This document shows positions 1-6,398 of a DNA stretch of 28,312 nucleotides, piece by piece. The notes beneath the pieces are model-generated. The model saw only the letters and a program-made list of their open reading frames with translations, did no database searches and was not told the origin of the DNA. A program made the position numbers and the translations under genes. Position 1 is the stretch's first letter, and the number at the start of each line of letters is the position of its first letter. The stretch is from NCBI GenBank assembly GCA_900549655.1, contig UROZ01000012.1, positions 1-28,312 on the forward strand. The letters are read 5' to 3'. The stretch comes from an uncultured Collinsella sp. Lineage in GTDB: Bacteria; Actinomycetota; Coriobacteriia; Coriobacteriales; Coriobacteriaceae.

Positions 1-214
1 CATGGCGCTGGCCATGTCGCACGTGAACTCCGAGCCCCGCGGCGCGCTCGGCTTCGCGACGCCCGCGCGCGCCTTCAGGGCGATGCTCGGGGAGGACGCG
101 GCGGCGCTGCTGGACGCCTACGGTGTGTGGGACGTGCCGCTCGGCGACCTCGACCTGACGCCGGGACTCATCGAGAGGGCGCGCGCCGAGAGGGGCGATG
201 CCCCGCTGGCCTAG
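1..214 (+). CDS. IS30-family transposase, C-terminal part (runs off left edge)
   Basis: Only the last ~70 residues are in the window; the reading frame is open to the left edge, so the gene starts outside. The segment VNSEPRGALGFATPARAF matches the end of the DDE integrase core of IS30-type transposases, where the pattern N-x-x-PR-x-x-LG-x-x-TP closely follows the catalytic glutamate. After it comes a ~45-residue tail rich in Ala, Asp and Leu that I do not recognise. The catalytic DDE residues are not visible, so intactness cannot be judged. It is the only mobile-element trace in the window. The family call rests on this single motif and is fairly secure; membership of a particular IS is not determined. 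Confidence 0.6.
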   Translation, partial: MALAMSHVNSEPRGALGFATPARAFRAMLGEDAAALLDAYGVWDVPLGDLDLTPGLIERARAERGDAPLA

Positions 215-481
215 CCTAGAAGGAAAAACGGAATAGACGGACCGACCGTCCGGCTGAGTCTGGGAAGAGGTGCCGGGCGGCGGGCGGAGCATGGCCACCG
301 GACCTATCGAAACACATCTCCACCGTTCCATCAACTGGGAAAACGGCGCCCCCGGACCCCAGGAGGGGCCGCGGGGGCGTTCAGCTAACTGCGGGAATGG
401 CCTATTTGCTCAATGTGTTCGGCTGAGATCGGAAATCAACCATCGATTTGCACGCACGGCAAGCACCGCCGCAATTCGCCA
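215..481. other. Intergenic region between the transposase end and the Bax-inhibitor gene
   Basis: This stretch of 267 bases has no convincing gene. It contains a strong GC-rich hairpin (346-379). If the IS ends here its right terminal inverted repeat should lie in this interval, but the left end is outside the window, so it cannot be located by pairing. I saw no clear target-site duplication. Confidence 0.5.
346..379 (-). terminator. GC-rich hairpin, possible terminator for the Bax-inhibitor gene
   Basis: The arm starting CGCCCCCG pairs with the arm ending CGGGGGCG around a short AGGA loop; about 12 of 15 positions pair. Read on the minus strand it lies ~100 bases past the stop codon of the gene at 482-1177 and is followed by CCGTTTT, a weak U-tract. 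It could instead belong to the IS element flank. Confidence 0.4.
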
Positions 482-1177
482 CTAGTCGCGACGGCCGAGG
501 ATGTTCAGAATGCGCAGGAACACGTTGATAATATCCACGAACAGGTTAGAGGCCATAAGCACGGCGTTGGGCAGCGTAGGCGGCACCGTCGTGGCAACAT
601 AGGTGTCGTAGCCAATAAAGCCGGCGAACACCACGATCACGATCAGGTCGGTGATGGTCTGTGAGACGCCCATGAACATCAGCACGATCTCAACCAGAAT
701 AGTAGCGAGCAGAATGCCAAAACCGATGCCATATACGCGCTGGAAAAACTTGGGGAACGTCACGCCCAAGGCGCCAAAGACAAAGGTGATGGCGGCCGTG
801 GCGATAAAGGCAGTGTTGATGGTGGGCAGGTCGTAGTTGGCAAGGCCAAACGACGCGGTCAGGCCAAAGGTGCTCGCAAAGATTACGTAGCCCACAAGGG
901 ACAGGCCCACGGACTGCTTGCTGGCGGCGGCCGACATCATGACCATGCCAACGATGGTCAAAATAAATGAGCCAAAGACCAGCGGCAAAGCGGCGCCGCT
1001 CATCATCATGCGCGCAAACGACATGGTGCTCGTAAAGTAAGCACCGACGCCCATGGCGCAAAAGCCCAAAAAGATCAGGGCAGACATGACAAGGTTGTAC
1101 GCGCGCGGCGACATCTCCTTGGCGCGGCTTGCGCCGCTCTCGACGGGGCCGTTCTGATAGCCCTGGATATCGTTCAT
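482..1177 (-). CDS. Bax inhibitor-1/YccA family membrane protein
   Basis: This 231-residue protein consists of an N-terminal cytoplasmic segment of ~25 residues followed by about seven hydrophobic helices, the layout of the BI-1/YccA/YbhL (TMBIM) family. Recognisable parts are the closely packed helices with small residues and the C-terminal region containing FAGFIGYDTYV, where the family carries a conserved Asp near the end of the bundle (in structures, part of a pH-sensitive di-aspartyl latch). Family members act as calcium leak channels or modulators of membrane proteases (YccA with FtsH). The physiological role in this organism is unknown. The start ATG is preceded by GAAAGGA at good spacing. 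It appears monocistronic: neighbours are a hairpin downstream and its own short leader upstream. Confidence 0.88.
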   Translation of the reverse strand: MNDIQGYQNGPVESGASRAKEMSPRAYNLVMSALIFLGFCAMGVGAYFTSTMSFARMMMSGAALPLVFGSFILTIVGMVMMSAAASKQSVGLSLVGYVIFASTFGLTASFGLANYDLPTINTAFIATAAITFVFGALGVTFPKFFQRVYGIGFGILLATILVEIVLMFMGVSQTITDLIVIVVFAGFIGYDTYVATTVPPTLPNAVLMASNLFVDIINVFLRILNILGRRD

Positions 1178-1221
1178 AGGTTCGTCCTTTCAAAAAGTGC
1201 CGTGAAAGACGGCGCAGCAGG

Positions 1222-1243
1222 TGACAAGATTCCTGTCATTGTA
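1222..1243 (-). promoter_or_regulatory. Possible promoter/operator of the Bax-inhibitor gene
   Basis: On the minus strand a TACAAT -10-like hexamer (1238-1243) is followed directly by the interrupted palindrome TGACA-N7-TGTCA (1222-1238), where transcription would start. No good -35 is seen. This is suggestive only. Confidence 0.25.
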
Positions 1244-1261
1244 CCCGAATGCCGTACGTCC

Positions 1262-1600
1262 TTACCCACGGCGCTCGCCCTCGAGCGTACGGTCGAATGC
1301 CCACACCCACCAACGCATCAGATGGGCCTGCGAACCATCTGGTCGTTCGCGCGTCTGGTCCTCCAGATACAACTCGGTCGCGTGCCCGCCAAAACGCACC
1401 TTATAGGTTGCCGTACGGATGCCGTGGACCATCAGGCCAAACCCGGCGGTCGAGATAATTTCGTCAATCGTAAAGCAACGACCGTCGACCCAGCAGACGG
1501 TGACCGGCACGACCTGTCCGCCCGCGAGGATGCGAGCCACGACGTCCACATACTGCTTGTGCACGCGCCGAGTTTTGCCATCTGTCTGTCGATATTCCAT
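1262..1600 (-). CDS. Small conserved protein of unknown function (DUF6504-like)
   Basis: A 112-residue protein with no signal peptide or membrane segment. The middle reads VTVCWVDGRCFTIDEII, and further on there is YKVRFGG and ELYLED followed by a Trp-rich end (RWWVWAFD). This succession of a short beta-rich core, W-x-DGR-x-F-x-I-D, then GG-x-x-T-x-L-x-x-E and a final W resembles small uncharacterised Actinobacteria/Firmicutes proteins grouped around DUF6504; I am not certain of the family. The ATG at 1600 is the natural start for the conserved part, but AGGAGG lies only one base before it, and a promoter-like pair sits immediately upstream (see separate entry), so the message may be leaderless. 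An in-frame ATG at 1621 has no ribosome site. Confidence 0.6.
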   Translation of the reverse strand: MEYRQTDGKTRRVHKQYVDVVARILAGGQVVPVTVCWVDGRCFTIDEIISTAGFGLMVHGIRTATYKVRFGGHATELYLEDQTRERPDGSQAHLMRWWVWAFDRTLEGERRG

Positions 1601-1607
1601 GCCTCCT

Positions 1608-1637
1608 ATTATCGAACGCATGTTTGCATGTTGTAAA
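1608..1637 (-). promoter_or_regulatory. Promoter of the small conserved protein
   Basis: On the minus strand TTTACA (1632-1637) and GATAAT (1608-1613) are separated by 18 bases, and each matches five of six consensus positions. The -10 ends only seven bases before the ATG at 1600, so transcription should begin at or next to the start codon. Confidence 0.5.
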
Positions 1638-1850
1638 GCGAACAGACTGTGGTTTTGGAGTGTCGTAGTAATCGCACGTGTCCGCATGGCGTGTTAGCAA
1701 AAAGAACACCCGCGGTCAACAGGGCTAATATTCAATTTTAGTGCCAAAAAGTTCACTTCTCCCATCAGAACTCGGTAAAGAGACCCGCAGGAGGTGATAC
1801 GATTTATCATGTTTTTGTAACGTGTCTGCAAACTTCGAGAAAGCCCATAT
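1638..1850. other. Divergent intergenic region upstream of the phosphate permease
   Basis: About 210 bases between the minus-strand promoter and the PiT gene. It is more AT-rich than the surroundings (for example TAATATTCAATTTTAG near 1728-1743) and presumably holds the promoter of the pit-DUF47 pair, but I could not find a convincing -35/-10 pair or a pho-box-type direct repeat here. Confidence 0.4.
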
Positions 1851-2900
1851 ATGGACGTAACGTTCTCAACCTTCCTCGGCCAAATTGTGTCGAACCCAGT
1901 CCTTGCCGTCACCGTGATCCTCGCGCTCGGCGCCATCTTCGTCAATGGATGGACCGACGCGCCCAACGCCATCGCGACCTGCGTCACTACGCGTTGCATG
2001 CCCGCCCGCGCCGCCATTCTCATGAGCGCCGCATTCAACTTCCTCGGCGTGCTCATCATGACGCACTTTAACGCGAGCGTCGCCAACACCATCTCACATA
2101 TCGTCGACTTTGGCGGAAACAGCACCATGGCGCTCGCCTGCCTATGCGCGGCGCTGTTCTCCATCGTCGTCTACGGCGCCACAGCGTCGCGTTTTGGCAT
2201 CCCCACCTCGCAAAGCCACAGCCTTATCGCCGGCCTGACCGGTGCCGCCATCGCCCTCGGCGGTGCGAGCAGCGTCAACGTCCACGAGTGGATGAAGGTC
2301 ATCTACGGTCTGGCGCTCTCCATCGGCCTGGGCTTTGTCATGGGCTGGGTCCTGTGCAAGCTCGTCTCGATTCTTTTCGCCGCCGCCAACAGGCGACGTG
2401 CCAATGTCTTCTTTAAATACGCTCAGATCGCGAGCGCTGCGGCCATGAGCTTTATGCACGGCGCGCAGGATGGACAGAAGTTCATCGGCGTGCTCTTTTT
2501 AGGCGTGGCCTTTGCCAGCGGCCAGACGAGCGTCGGCGATGCAGGCATCCCCATCTGGATTATGCTGCTGTGCTCGGCCACTATGGGTATCGGCACCAGC
2601 GTGGGCGGCGAGCGCATCATCAAGTCCGTCGGCCAGAGCATGGTTAAGCTCGAGAAGTATCAGGGCTTCTCCGCCGACCTCGCGGGCGCCGCGAACCTGC
2701 TGCTTGCCACCCTTACCGGCATCCCCGTGTCCTCCACACACATCAAGACCTGCGCCATCATGGGCGTCGGTGCCGTCAAGCGCCTCTCAGCCATCAACTT
2801 CGGCGTCGTCAAAGACATGATGTTCACCTGGTTCTTCACCTTCCCCGCCTGCGGACTCATCAGCTTTGTCATGGCCAAGCTGTTCATGATGTTCCTCTAG
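1851..2900 (+). CDS. pit: Inorganic phosphate transporter, PiT family
   Basis: A 349-residue polytopic membrane protein of about ten helices that imports phosphate, normally as a metal-phosphate complex with protons. The two inverted signature repeats of the PiT family are visible: the N-terminal one around GWTDAPNAIATCVTTR (residues ~34-49) and the C-terminal one around AANLLLATLTGIPVSSTHI (residues ~280-298). There is also GIPTSQSHSLIAGLTGAA in the middle of the first half. A GAGAAAG ribosome site precedes the ATG. It is followed 67 bases later, in the same direction, by a DUF47 protein, the usual accessory partner, so the two form a low-affinity phosphate uptake unit. This contrasts with the high-affinity Pst operon 5-9 kb away on the other strand. 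Confidence 0.93.
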   Translation: MDVTFSTFLGQIVSNPVLAVTVILALGAIFVNGWTDAPNAIATCVTTRCMPARAAILMSAAFNFLGVLIMTHFNASVANTISHIVDFGGNSTMALACLCAALFSIVVYGATASRFGIPTSQSHSLIAGLTGAAIALGGASSVNVHEWMKVIYGLALSIGLGFVMGWVLCKLVSILFAAANRRRANVFFKYAQIASAAAMSFMHGAQDGQKFIGVLFLGVAFASGQTSVGDAGIPIWIMLLCSATMGIGTSVGGERIIKSVGQSMVKLEKYQGFSADLAGAANLLLATLTGIPVSSTHIKTCAIMGVGAVKRLSAINFGVVKDMMFTWFFTFPACGLISFVMAKLFMMFL

Positions 2901-2967
2901 TCAAACCGAACGTCCATCCGGACTGCATTACCTCGCCCACCCGTCTTCGCCTCGAAAGGACCCACCC

Positions 2968-3591
2968 ATGGCAAAGAAACCCGATTCGTTCTACTTCGAC
3001 AACTACGTCGCCTGCGCCGACCTTGCCGTCCAGGCCGCCGAGCTGCTCACCAAGATTTTCGAGAACTTCGATCCCGCAAAGATTCACGATATGCTCAACA
3101 AGATGCACGCGATCGAGCATGCGGCCGACAAGAAGCACCATGAGCTTGAGGACGCCTTGCTCACCGCCTTTATCACCCCGCTCGAGCGCGAGGATCTGGA
3201 TCTGATGAGCTGCGCGCTCGACACCGTGCTCGACCGTATTGAGGGCGTCGTGCAGCGCGTCTACTTCACCAACATCCAGAGCATCCATCCCGACGCCATC
3301 GTCATCGCCCACAAGGTGACTGACGCCTGCCGCGCCATGAAAGACCTGATGGTCGAGCTGCCCAACTACCGCAAGTCCAAGACCCTGCGCGAACTCGTCA
3401 TCCAGATCAACACCATCGAGTCCGAAGCCGACGAGCTCTATATCAACGCCATGCGCAACCTGCACGTTAACGGCAAGGATCCGCTCGAGGTCATCGCTTG
3501 GCGTGACGTCTACGCCTTCCTGGAGTACTGCGCCGACTGCTGCGAGAATGTGGCCGATGTTGTGGATTCGATTGTCATGAAGAACAGTTAA
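2968..3591 (+). CDS. DUF47 family (PhoU-like) Pit accessory protein
   Basis: This 207-residue, all-helical, soluble protein shows the spacing of acidic and basic residues typical of DUF47/PhoU-like three-helix repeats. Examples are MHAIEHAADKKHHELEDAL (residues ~45-63), with the E-x-x-A-D metal-contact pattern, and VIQINTIESEADELY (residues ~147-161), which repeats it in the second half. Family proteins are encoded next to PiT permeases and control or assist phosphate uptake through them. The start has GAAAGGA at suitable distance. Its linkage with pit supports the call. It is distinct from the true PhoU encoded at 7256-8113. Confidence 0.9.
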   Translation: MAKKPDSFYFDNYVACADLAVQAAELLTKIFENFDPAKIHDMLNKMHAIEHAADKKHHELEDALLTAFITPLEREDLDLMSCALDTVLDRIEGVVQRVYFTNIQSIHPDAIVIAHKVTDACRAMKDLMVELPNYRKSKTLRELVIQINTIESEADELYINAMRNLHVNGKDPLEVIAWRDVYAFLEYCADCCENVADVVDSIVMKNS

Positions 3592-3596
3592 TTGGG

Positions 3597-3707
3597 GGTA
3601 CATGTCCCACCGGTCGCGGGCCCGACCACAGATAACCTTTTTCACTCCGGCTGCAAGCAGAGTCGTTCAAAAGGTTATCTGTGGTCGGGCCCGCTCCCTT
3701 ATGTACC
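3597..3707. repeat. Long perfect inverted repeat (26-bp arms) with outer 7-bp arms
   Basis: Arms at 3616-3641 and 3669-3694 are exact reverse complements over 26 bp (they begin GCGGGCCCGACC and end CCTTTT). The loop is 27 bases and can itself form a small CTGC/GCAG hairpin. A second, outer pair GGTACAT/ATGTACC (3597-3603 and 3701-3707) frames it. The A/T runs lie on the loop side of the arms, not outside them, and neither strand has a U-tract after the stem. This is therefore not a canonical intrinsic terminator, although it may still stop or stabilise the pit-DUF47 transcript. A dispersed palindromic (REP- or MITE-like) unit is the alternative. Confidence 0.85.
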
Positions 3708-3879
3708 ACCATTGGAACTTTGGCTGATAGGTTTAGCGCAATGGGGGGGGTTTGGCTGAAGGGACCTTTGGTATCCGTTCGGACACTTTGGCCCTTGATG
3801 AGCGATTGGCTGATTGCTGCTTTGGGTACCGTTTGGGTTACTTTGGGTTTGTTTGATTTTTAATTGTTGGAGGGCTTGT
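3708..3879. other. T/G-rich leader with recurrent TTTGG and a G8 tract
   Basis: No gene is supported here. The plus strand is strongly T/G-biased, with seven TTTGG words between 3719 and 3846 and a run of eight G at 3743-3750. It ends in TGATTTTTAATTG just before the nitroreductase ribosome site GGAGGG. The bias continues into the 5' part of that gene. A promoter must lie here, but I cannot identify it. Confidence 0.5.
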
Positions 3880-4410
3880 ATGTCTTATTTGGATCTGGCT
3901 CGGGGTCGGTATTCTTGTCGTGAGTTTGAAGATCGGGCTGTTGAGCAGGCTGTGGTGGATGCCATTGTTGAGGCTGGGCGTATTGCTCCTTCTGCTTGTA
4001 ATAACCATCCAACCCGTGTGATGGTGTTGGATACGCCTGAGCTTCTGGAGAAGGCTGCTGCTTGTCAGCCTCGGTTTGCTCGTGATGGGTCTATCTTTGG
4101 GGCTCCGCTTGTCTTCCTTATTTGCAGCGTTACCGATGACGCTTGGGTGCGCCCGTATGACCAGATGAATTCTAGTGAAATCGACACCTCAATCGTGTGT
4201 GATCAGATGATGATGGAGGCCACCGAGCAGGGCCTGGGAACGTGCTGGGTATGCCATTTTAAGCCTGAGGTGGCGCAGGAGCAGTTCAATCTGCCCAAGG
4301 GCGTCTATCCCTATCACATGCTCGTCTGTGGATATCCTGCCGACCACATCGCCGATCCCGAGCATCGCGAGGCCCGTACCATTCCCCTCTCCGACTTCCT
4401 CCTCAAGTAG
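3880..4410 (+). CDS. Nitroreductase family protein
   Basis: A 176-residue cytosolic flavoprotein of the nitroreductase fold. The N-terminal pattern RYSCREFEDRAVE (residues ~11-23) is the family's R-x-S-x-R-x-F FMN-phosphate-binding motif. It is followed by IAPSACNNHPTRVMV (residues ~38-52) with the usual PSA-x-N-x-x-P element, and the central glycine-containing ATEQGLGTCWV (residues ~113-123). It reduces nitro-compounds, quinones or other electron acceptors with NAD(P)H; the substrate is not predictable. The start ATG at 3880 has GGAGGG six to seven bases upstream; an upstream in-frame ATG at 3814 has none. Codons up to about 4110 end mostly in T or G (GCT, CGT, GTT), while the rest of the gene uses the C/G-ending codons typical of its neighbours, suggesting mosaic origin. 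A terminator follows. Confidence 0.9.
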   Translation: MSYLDLARGRYSCREFEDRAVEQAVVDAIVEAGRIAPSACNNHPTRVMVLDTPELLEKAAACQPRFARDGSIFGAPLVFLICSVTDDAWVRPYDQMNSSEIDTSIVCDQMMMEATEQGLGTCWVCHFKPEVAQEQFNLPKGVYPYHMLVCGYPADHIADPEHREARTIPLSDFLLK

Positions 4411-4457
4411 GTTTTGGGACATGCCTTAAAACCTACCCTTGACCGCTCACCCGTTCG

Positions 4458-4495
4458 CCGAGTTCTGCGCCATTATGTGCAGGGCTCGGTTTTTT
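4458..4495 (+). terminator. Intrinsic terminator after the nitroreductase
   Basis: CCGAG/CTCGG plus CTGC/GCAG stem with two G-U pairs between them, ten-base loop, followed by TTTTTT. It lies about 50 bases after the stop codon. Confidence 0.8.
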
Positions 4496-4520
4496 ATGTT
4501 ACGCACTCCGGCACAGTCAT

Positions 4521-4550
4521 AAAAAAGGACCCGCAAGCTGCGGGTCCTTT
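4521..4550 (-). terminator. Intrinsic terminator after divIVA
   Basis: The perfect 9-bp stem GGACCCGCA/TGCGGGTCC with a three-base loop is flanked by six A on the plus strand, giving six U after the stem on the minus strand. It ends the yggS-sepF-yggT-divIVA transcript. The TTTCT on the other side gives weak bidirectional potential. Confidence 0.9.
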
Positions 4551-4576
4551 CTAGGCACTAAATTGTAGGCCGAATG

Positions 4577-5251
4577 TTAGTCCAGGTCGTCGGCAGCAAA
4601 GTTGTCGATCGGGGCGAAGGGATCGGCCACGGGGACAACCGGGTCAGCGACGGGCAGCGGCTCGGCGGGAACAGTCACTGCAGGAGAAGCGGCAGAACCG
4701 ACCGGCGTGGAGGCCATCAGATCGGCCGGGAAGGAATTCTGGGCATCGTCCATGAAGTGCTGGATGAGCTTGAGATACTCTGCCTTGAACTCCTCACGGG
4801 AAGCCTTGAGACGATCGATCTCCTCGAGCTCGGCCTGCTTCTCGGTCAGAGCCTGGCGGATAACCTCGCGGGCCTTGGCGTCAGCCTCGTTGCGGATACG
4901 CTCAGCGTTCTCGTTGGCATCGTTGACGATGGTCTCAGCGGTCTGCTGGGCAGCGATCAGGGCAGCAGAAATCTGGCGCTCCTGAGCGGAGAAGTCAGGG
5001 GCGGGAGCAGCCACGGGGGCGGCAGGAACGGCCTGGGCGGTGGCATCCTGAGCTTGGGCAAGCTGAGCCTGCGCATCGGCAAGCTGCTGCTCGGTAGCAG
5101 TCAGACGACCCTTAAGGTCGACGATCTTAGCGAGCATAGCGTCAACCTCGGAGGACAGCGTCTCCAAGAAGACGTCGACCTCAGCAGGATCGTAGCCACG
5201 CTTGGCCTCAGAGAAAGTCTGAGCCTGGATGTCTGCAGGGGTAATAGCCAT
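4577..5251 (-). CDS. divIVA: DivIVA-domain protein
   Basis: This 224-residue protein has the DivIVA N-terminal lipid-binding and dimerisation domain: TFSEAKRGYDPAEVDVFLE (residues ~12-30) matches the family pattern F-x-x-A-x-RGY-x-x-x-EVD-x-FL. It is followed by coiled coil (residues ~33-70), an Ala/Pro/Gln-rich linker (~68-90), a second coiled coil rich in Glu/Ala/Arg (~90-160) and a Pro/Val/Ala/Asp-rich tail. DivIVA senses negative membrane curvature at septa and poles and in Actinobacteria often directs polar growth. AAGGAG precedes the ATG. It is last in the ylmE-ylmF-ylmG-divIVA order known from Gram-positives. The usual downstream ileS/lspA genes are not next to it; the terminator and then a convergent gene follow. 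Confidence 0.9.
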   Translation of the reverse strand: MAITPADIQAQTFSEAKRGYDPAEVDVFLETLSSEVDAMLAKIVDLKGRLTATEQQLADAQAQLAQAQDATAQAVPAAPVAAPAPDFSAQERQISAALIAAQQTAETIVNDANENAERIRNEADAKAREVIRQALTEKQAELEEIDRLKASREEFKAEYLKLIQHFMDDAQNSFPADLMASTPVGSAASPAVTVPAEPLPVADPVVPVADPFAPIDNFAADDLD

Positions 5252-5312
5252 AACAAGTCTCCTTTTTCATCGCCTCGGCGCTACACGCCCGACGTAAGTT
5301 ACTAAGACAGTT

Positions 5313-5594
5313 CTACACGAGTATACCTATAAGAAGCTGCAGAACCAGCCTCTGCACCAACTGCAACGCAATAATCGCAACGACCGGCGAAAAATCGATA
5401 CCGCCCATCGGCGGGATGAAACGACGGAACAGGTTGAGCCACGGACCGCACACGCTATCAAGCACCGCGGCAATATCCTGAAGCAAACCACCCTGCTTCA
5501 TGGGAATCCACGTCATAAAGCAGTAGACGACAATGAGCGTGGAATAGAAGTTGAACAGCGTGTTGACCAGCTGGACGATAGTGTAGATGTTGAT
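5313..5594 (-). CDS. yggT: YggT family membrane protein (YlmG), non-standard start codon
   Basis: The frame encodes about 93 residues with two membrane helices and the YggT hallmark between them: FMTWIPMKQGG... then CGPWLNLFRRFIPPMGGIDFSPVVA (CGP-x-L-x-x-F-R-x-x-IPP-x-G-G-x-D-x-S-P is typical). YggT/YlmG proteins are small integral membrane proteins of unclear role in septum or membrane organisation, often next to sepF. The only ATG (5516) lies inside the first helix and would delete it. Upstream, after the sepF stop, the frame reads I-P-I-N-I-Y with GAGGAG six bases before an ATC (5594) and directly before an ATT (5600), and no ATG, GTG or TTG. I chose ATC by ribosome-site spacing. Start assignment is uncertain; the gene itself is not. 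Confidence 0.85.
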   Translation of the reverse strand: MNIYTIVQLVNTLFNFYSTLIVVYCFMTWIPMKQGGLLQDIAAVLDSVCGPWLNLFRRFIPPMGGIDFSPVVAIIALQLVQRLVLQLLIGILV

Positions 5595-5615
5595 GGGAAT
5601 CTCCTCGTCTTGTCT

Positions 5616-6338
5616 TTACTTAAGGTAGCCGTCGGCACGAAGCTTCTTGAGATCGGAATCTTTGACCTCGCAACCGGCGGGCAGCACCATGAACACGCGG
5701 TCGCCCACCTCCTTGACCGTGGCACCCAGACCGCAGGCAAAGCCGTAAGAGAAGTCCAAGACGCGCTTGGCAACTTCGGTGCGTACGCCCACAAAAATCA
5801 GTGCGACAGGCTGCTTGGTGCGAACGCGGCGCACCACGGTCTCCACGTCGTCATAGCTCTCGGGGCGCAGGACATAGGCCGGCAGCTGCGGTGTGGCGTT
5901 GATGATATTGCTCGCATAGGCCGAGGCATCGCTCGGTGCAGGCGCGGGTGCAGCGGCGGCACGGGCGCGGGTGTTCTCGGCGTAGCTAGACGGCGTGTCA
6001 TAGGCACCAGGACGATAACCGCTCGCAACACTGTCCTGCGAGCGCGAAGGCGGGTTATACGTCGTGGCATGGCGGGAGTCATCGCCGACCAGCTGACCGG
6101 AGCGCGTATACACGGCAACCGACTCAGCTTCACCGCGGCGCGTCTGGCCAAGCAGGCCGTTGCTCGGCTCGTCTTGGGTGTAGAAGCCCTCGCCCGAAGC
6201 ACCACTGTAGCCGTTGTTCTGATAGCCATCGTCGTAGCCGTCATCGTAGCCGTAGTCGTCGTCCTGGCCATAACCCTGGTCGTAACCCTGCTGGCCGCCC
6301 AGGTGCATCTTATTTTTAATCTCGTCAAGGAAGCCCAT
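5616..6338 (-). CDS. sepF: Cell division protein SepF
   Basis: A 240-residue protein. It starts MGFLDEIKNKMHLG, an amphipathic membrane-targeting helix as in known SepF proteins. Residues ~17-45 are a Tyr/Asp/Gly/Gln-rich stretch with repeated GYD and DDGY units. A disordered Ala/Pro/Ser linker runs to ~145, and the conserved SepF core occupies the last ~90 residues (YDDVETVVRRVRTKQPVAL, then RVLDFSYGFACGLG and GDRVFMVLPAGCEV). SepF polymerises, binds the FtsZ C-terminal peptide and tethers the Z ring to the membrane; since no ftsA is present here it is probably the main anchor. The start at 6338 has GAGAGGA upstream. It lies between yggS and yggT in the conserved ylmE-F-G order. The linker is longer than in Bacillus SepF (about 150 residues in total). 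Confidence 0.92.
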   Translation of the reverse strand: MGFLDEIKNKMHLGGQQGYDQGYGQDDDYGYDDGYDDGYQNNGYSGASGEGFYTQDEPSNGLLGQTRRGEAESVAVYTRSGQLVGDDSRHATTYNPPSRSQDSVASGYRPGAYDTPSSYAENTRARAAAAPAPAPSDASAYASNIINATPQLPAYVLRPESYDDVETVVRRVRTKQPVALIFVGVRTEVAKRVLDFSYGFACGLGATVKEVGDRVFMVLPAGCEVKDSDLKKLRADGYLK

Positions 6339-6398
6339 GGTTGTGTCCTCTCGCGGTTTAGTGCAGGCGCCCCGATAATCAGTGCGCACTTCAGAGCC

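Noticed and set aside
3616..3694. Palindrome as a standard bidirectional intrinsic terminator
   Set aside because: No U-tract follows the stem on either strand; the A/T runs are next to the loop instead.
3743..3750. G8 tract as a phase-variable switch within a gene
   Set aside because: It is not inside any supported coding frame; at most it could alter promoter spacing, which is kept as a weak observation.
3681..3863. 60-codon plus-strand frame starting in the palindrome's right arm
   Set aside because: No ribosome site, begins inside the inverted repeat, and composition follows the local T/G bias.
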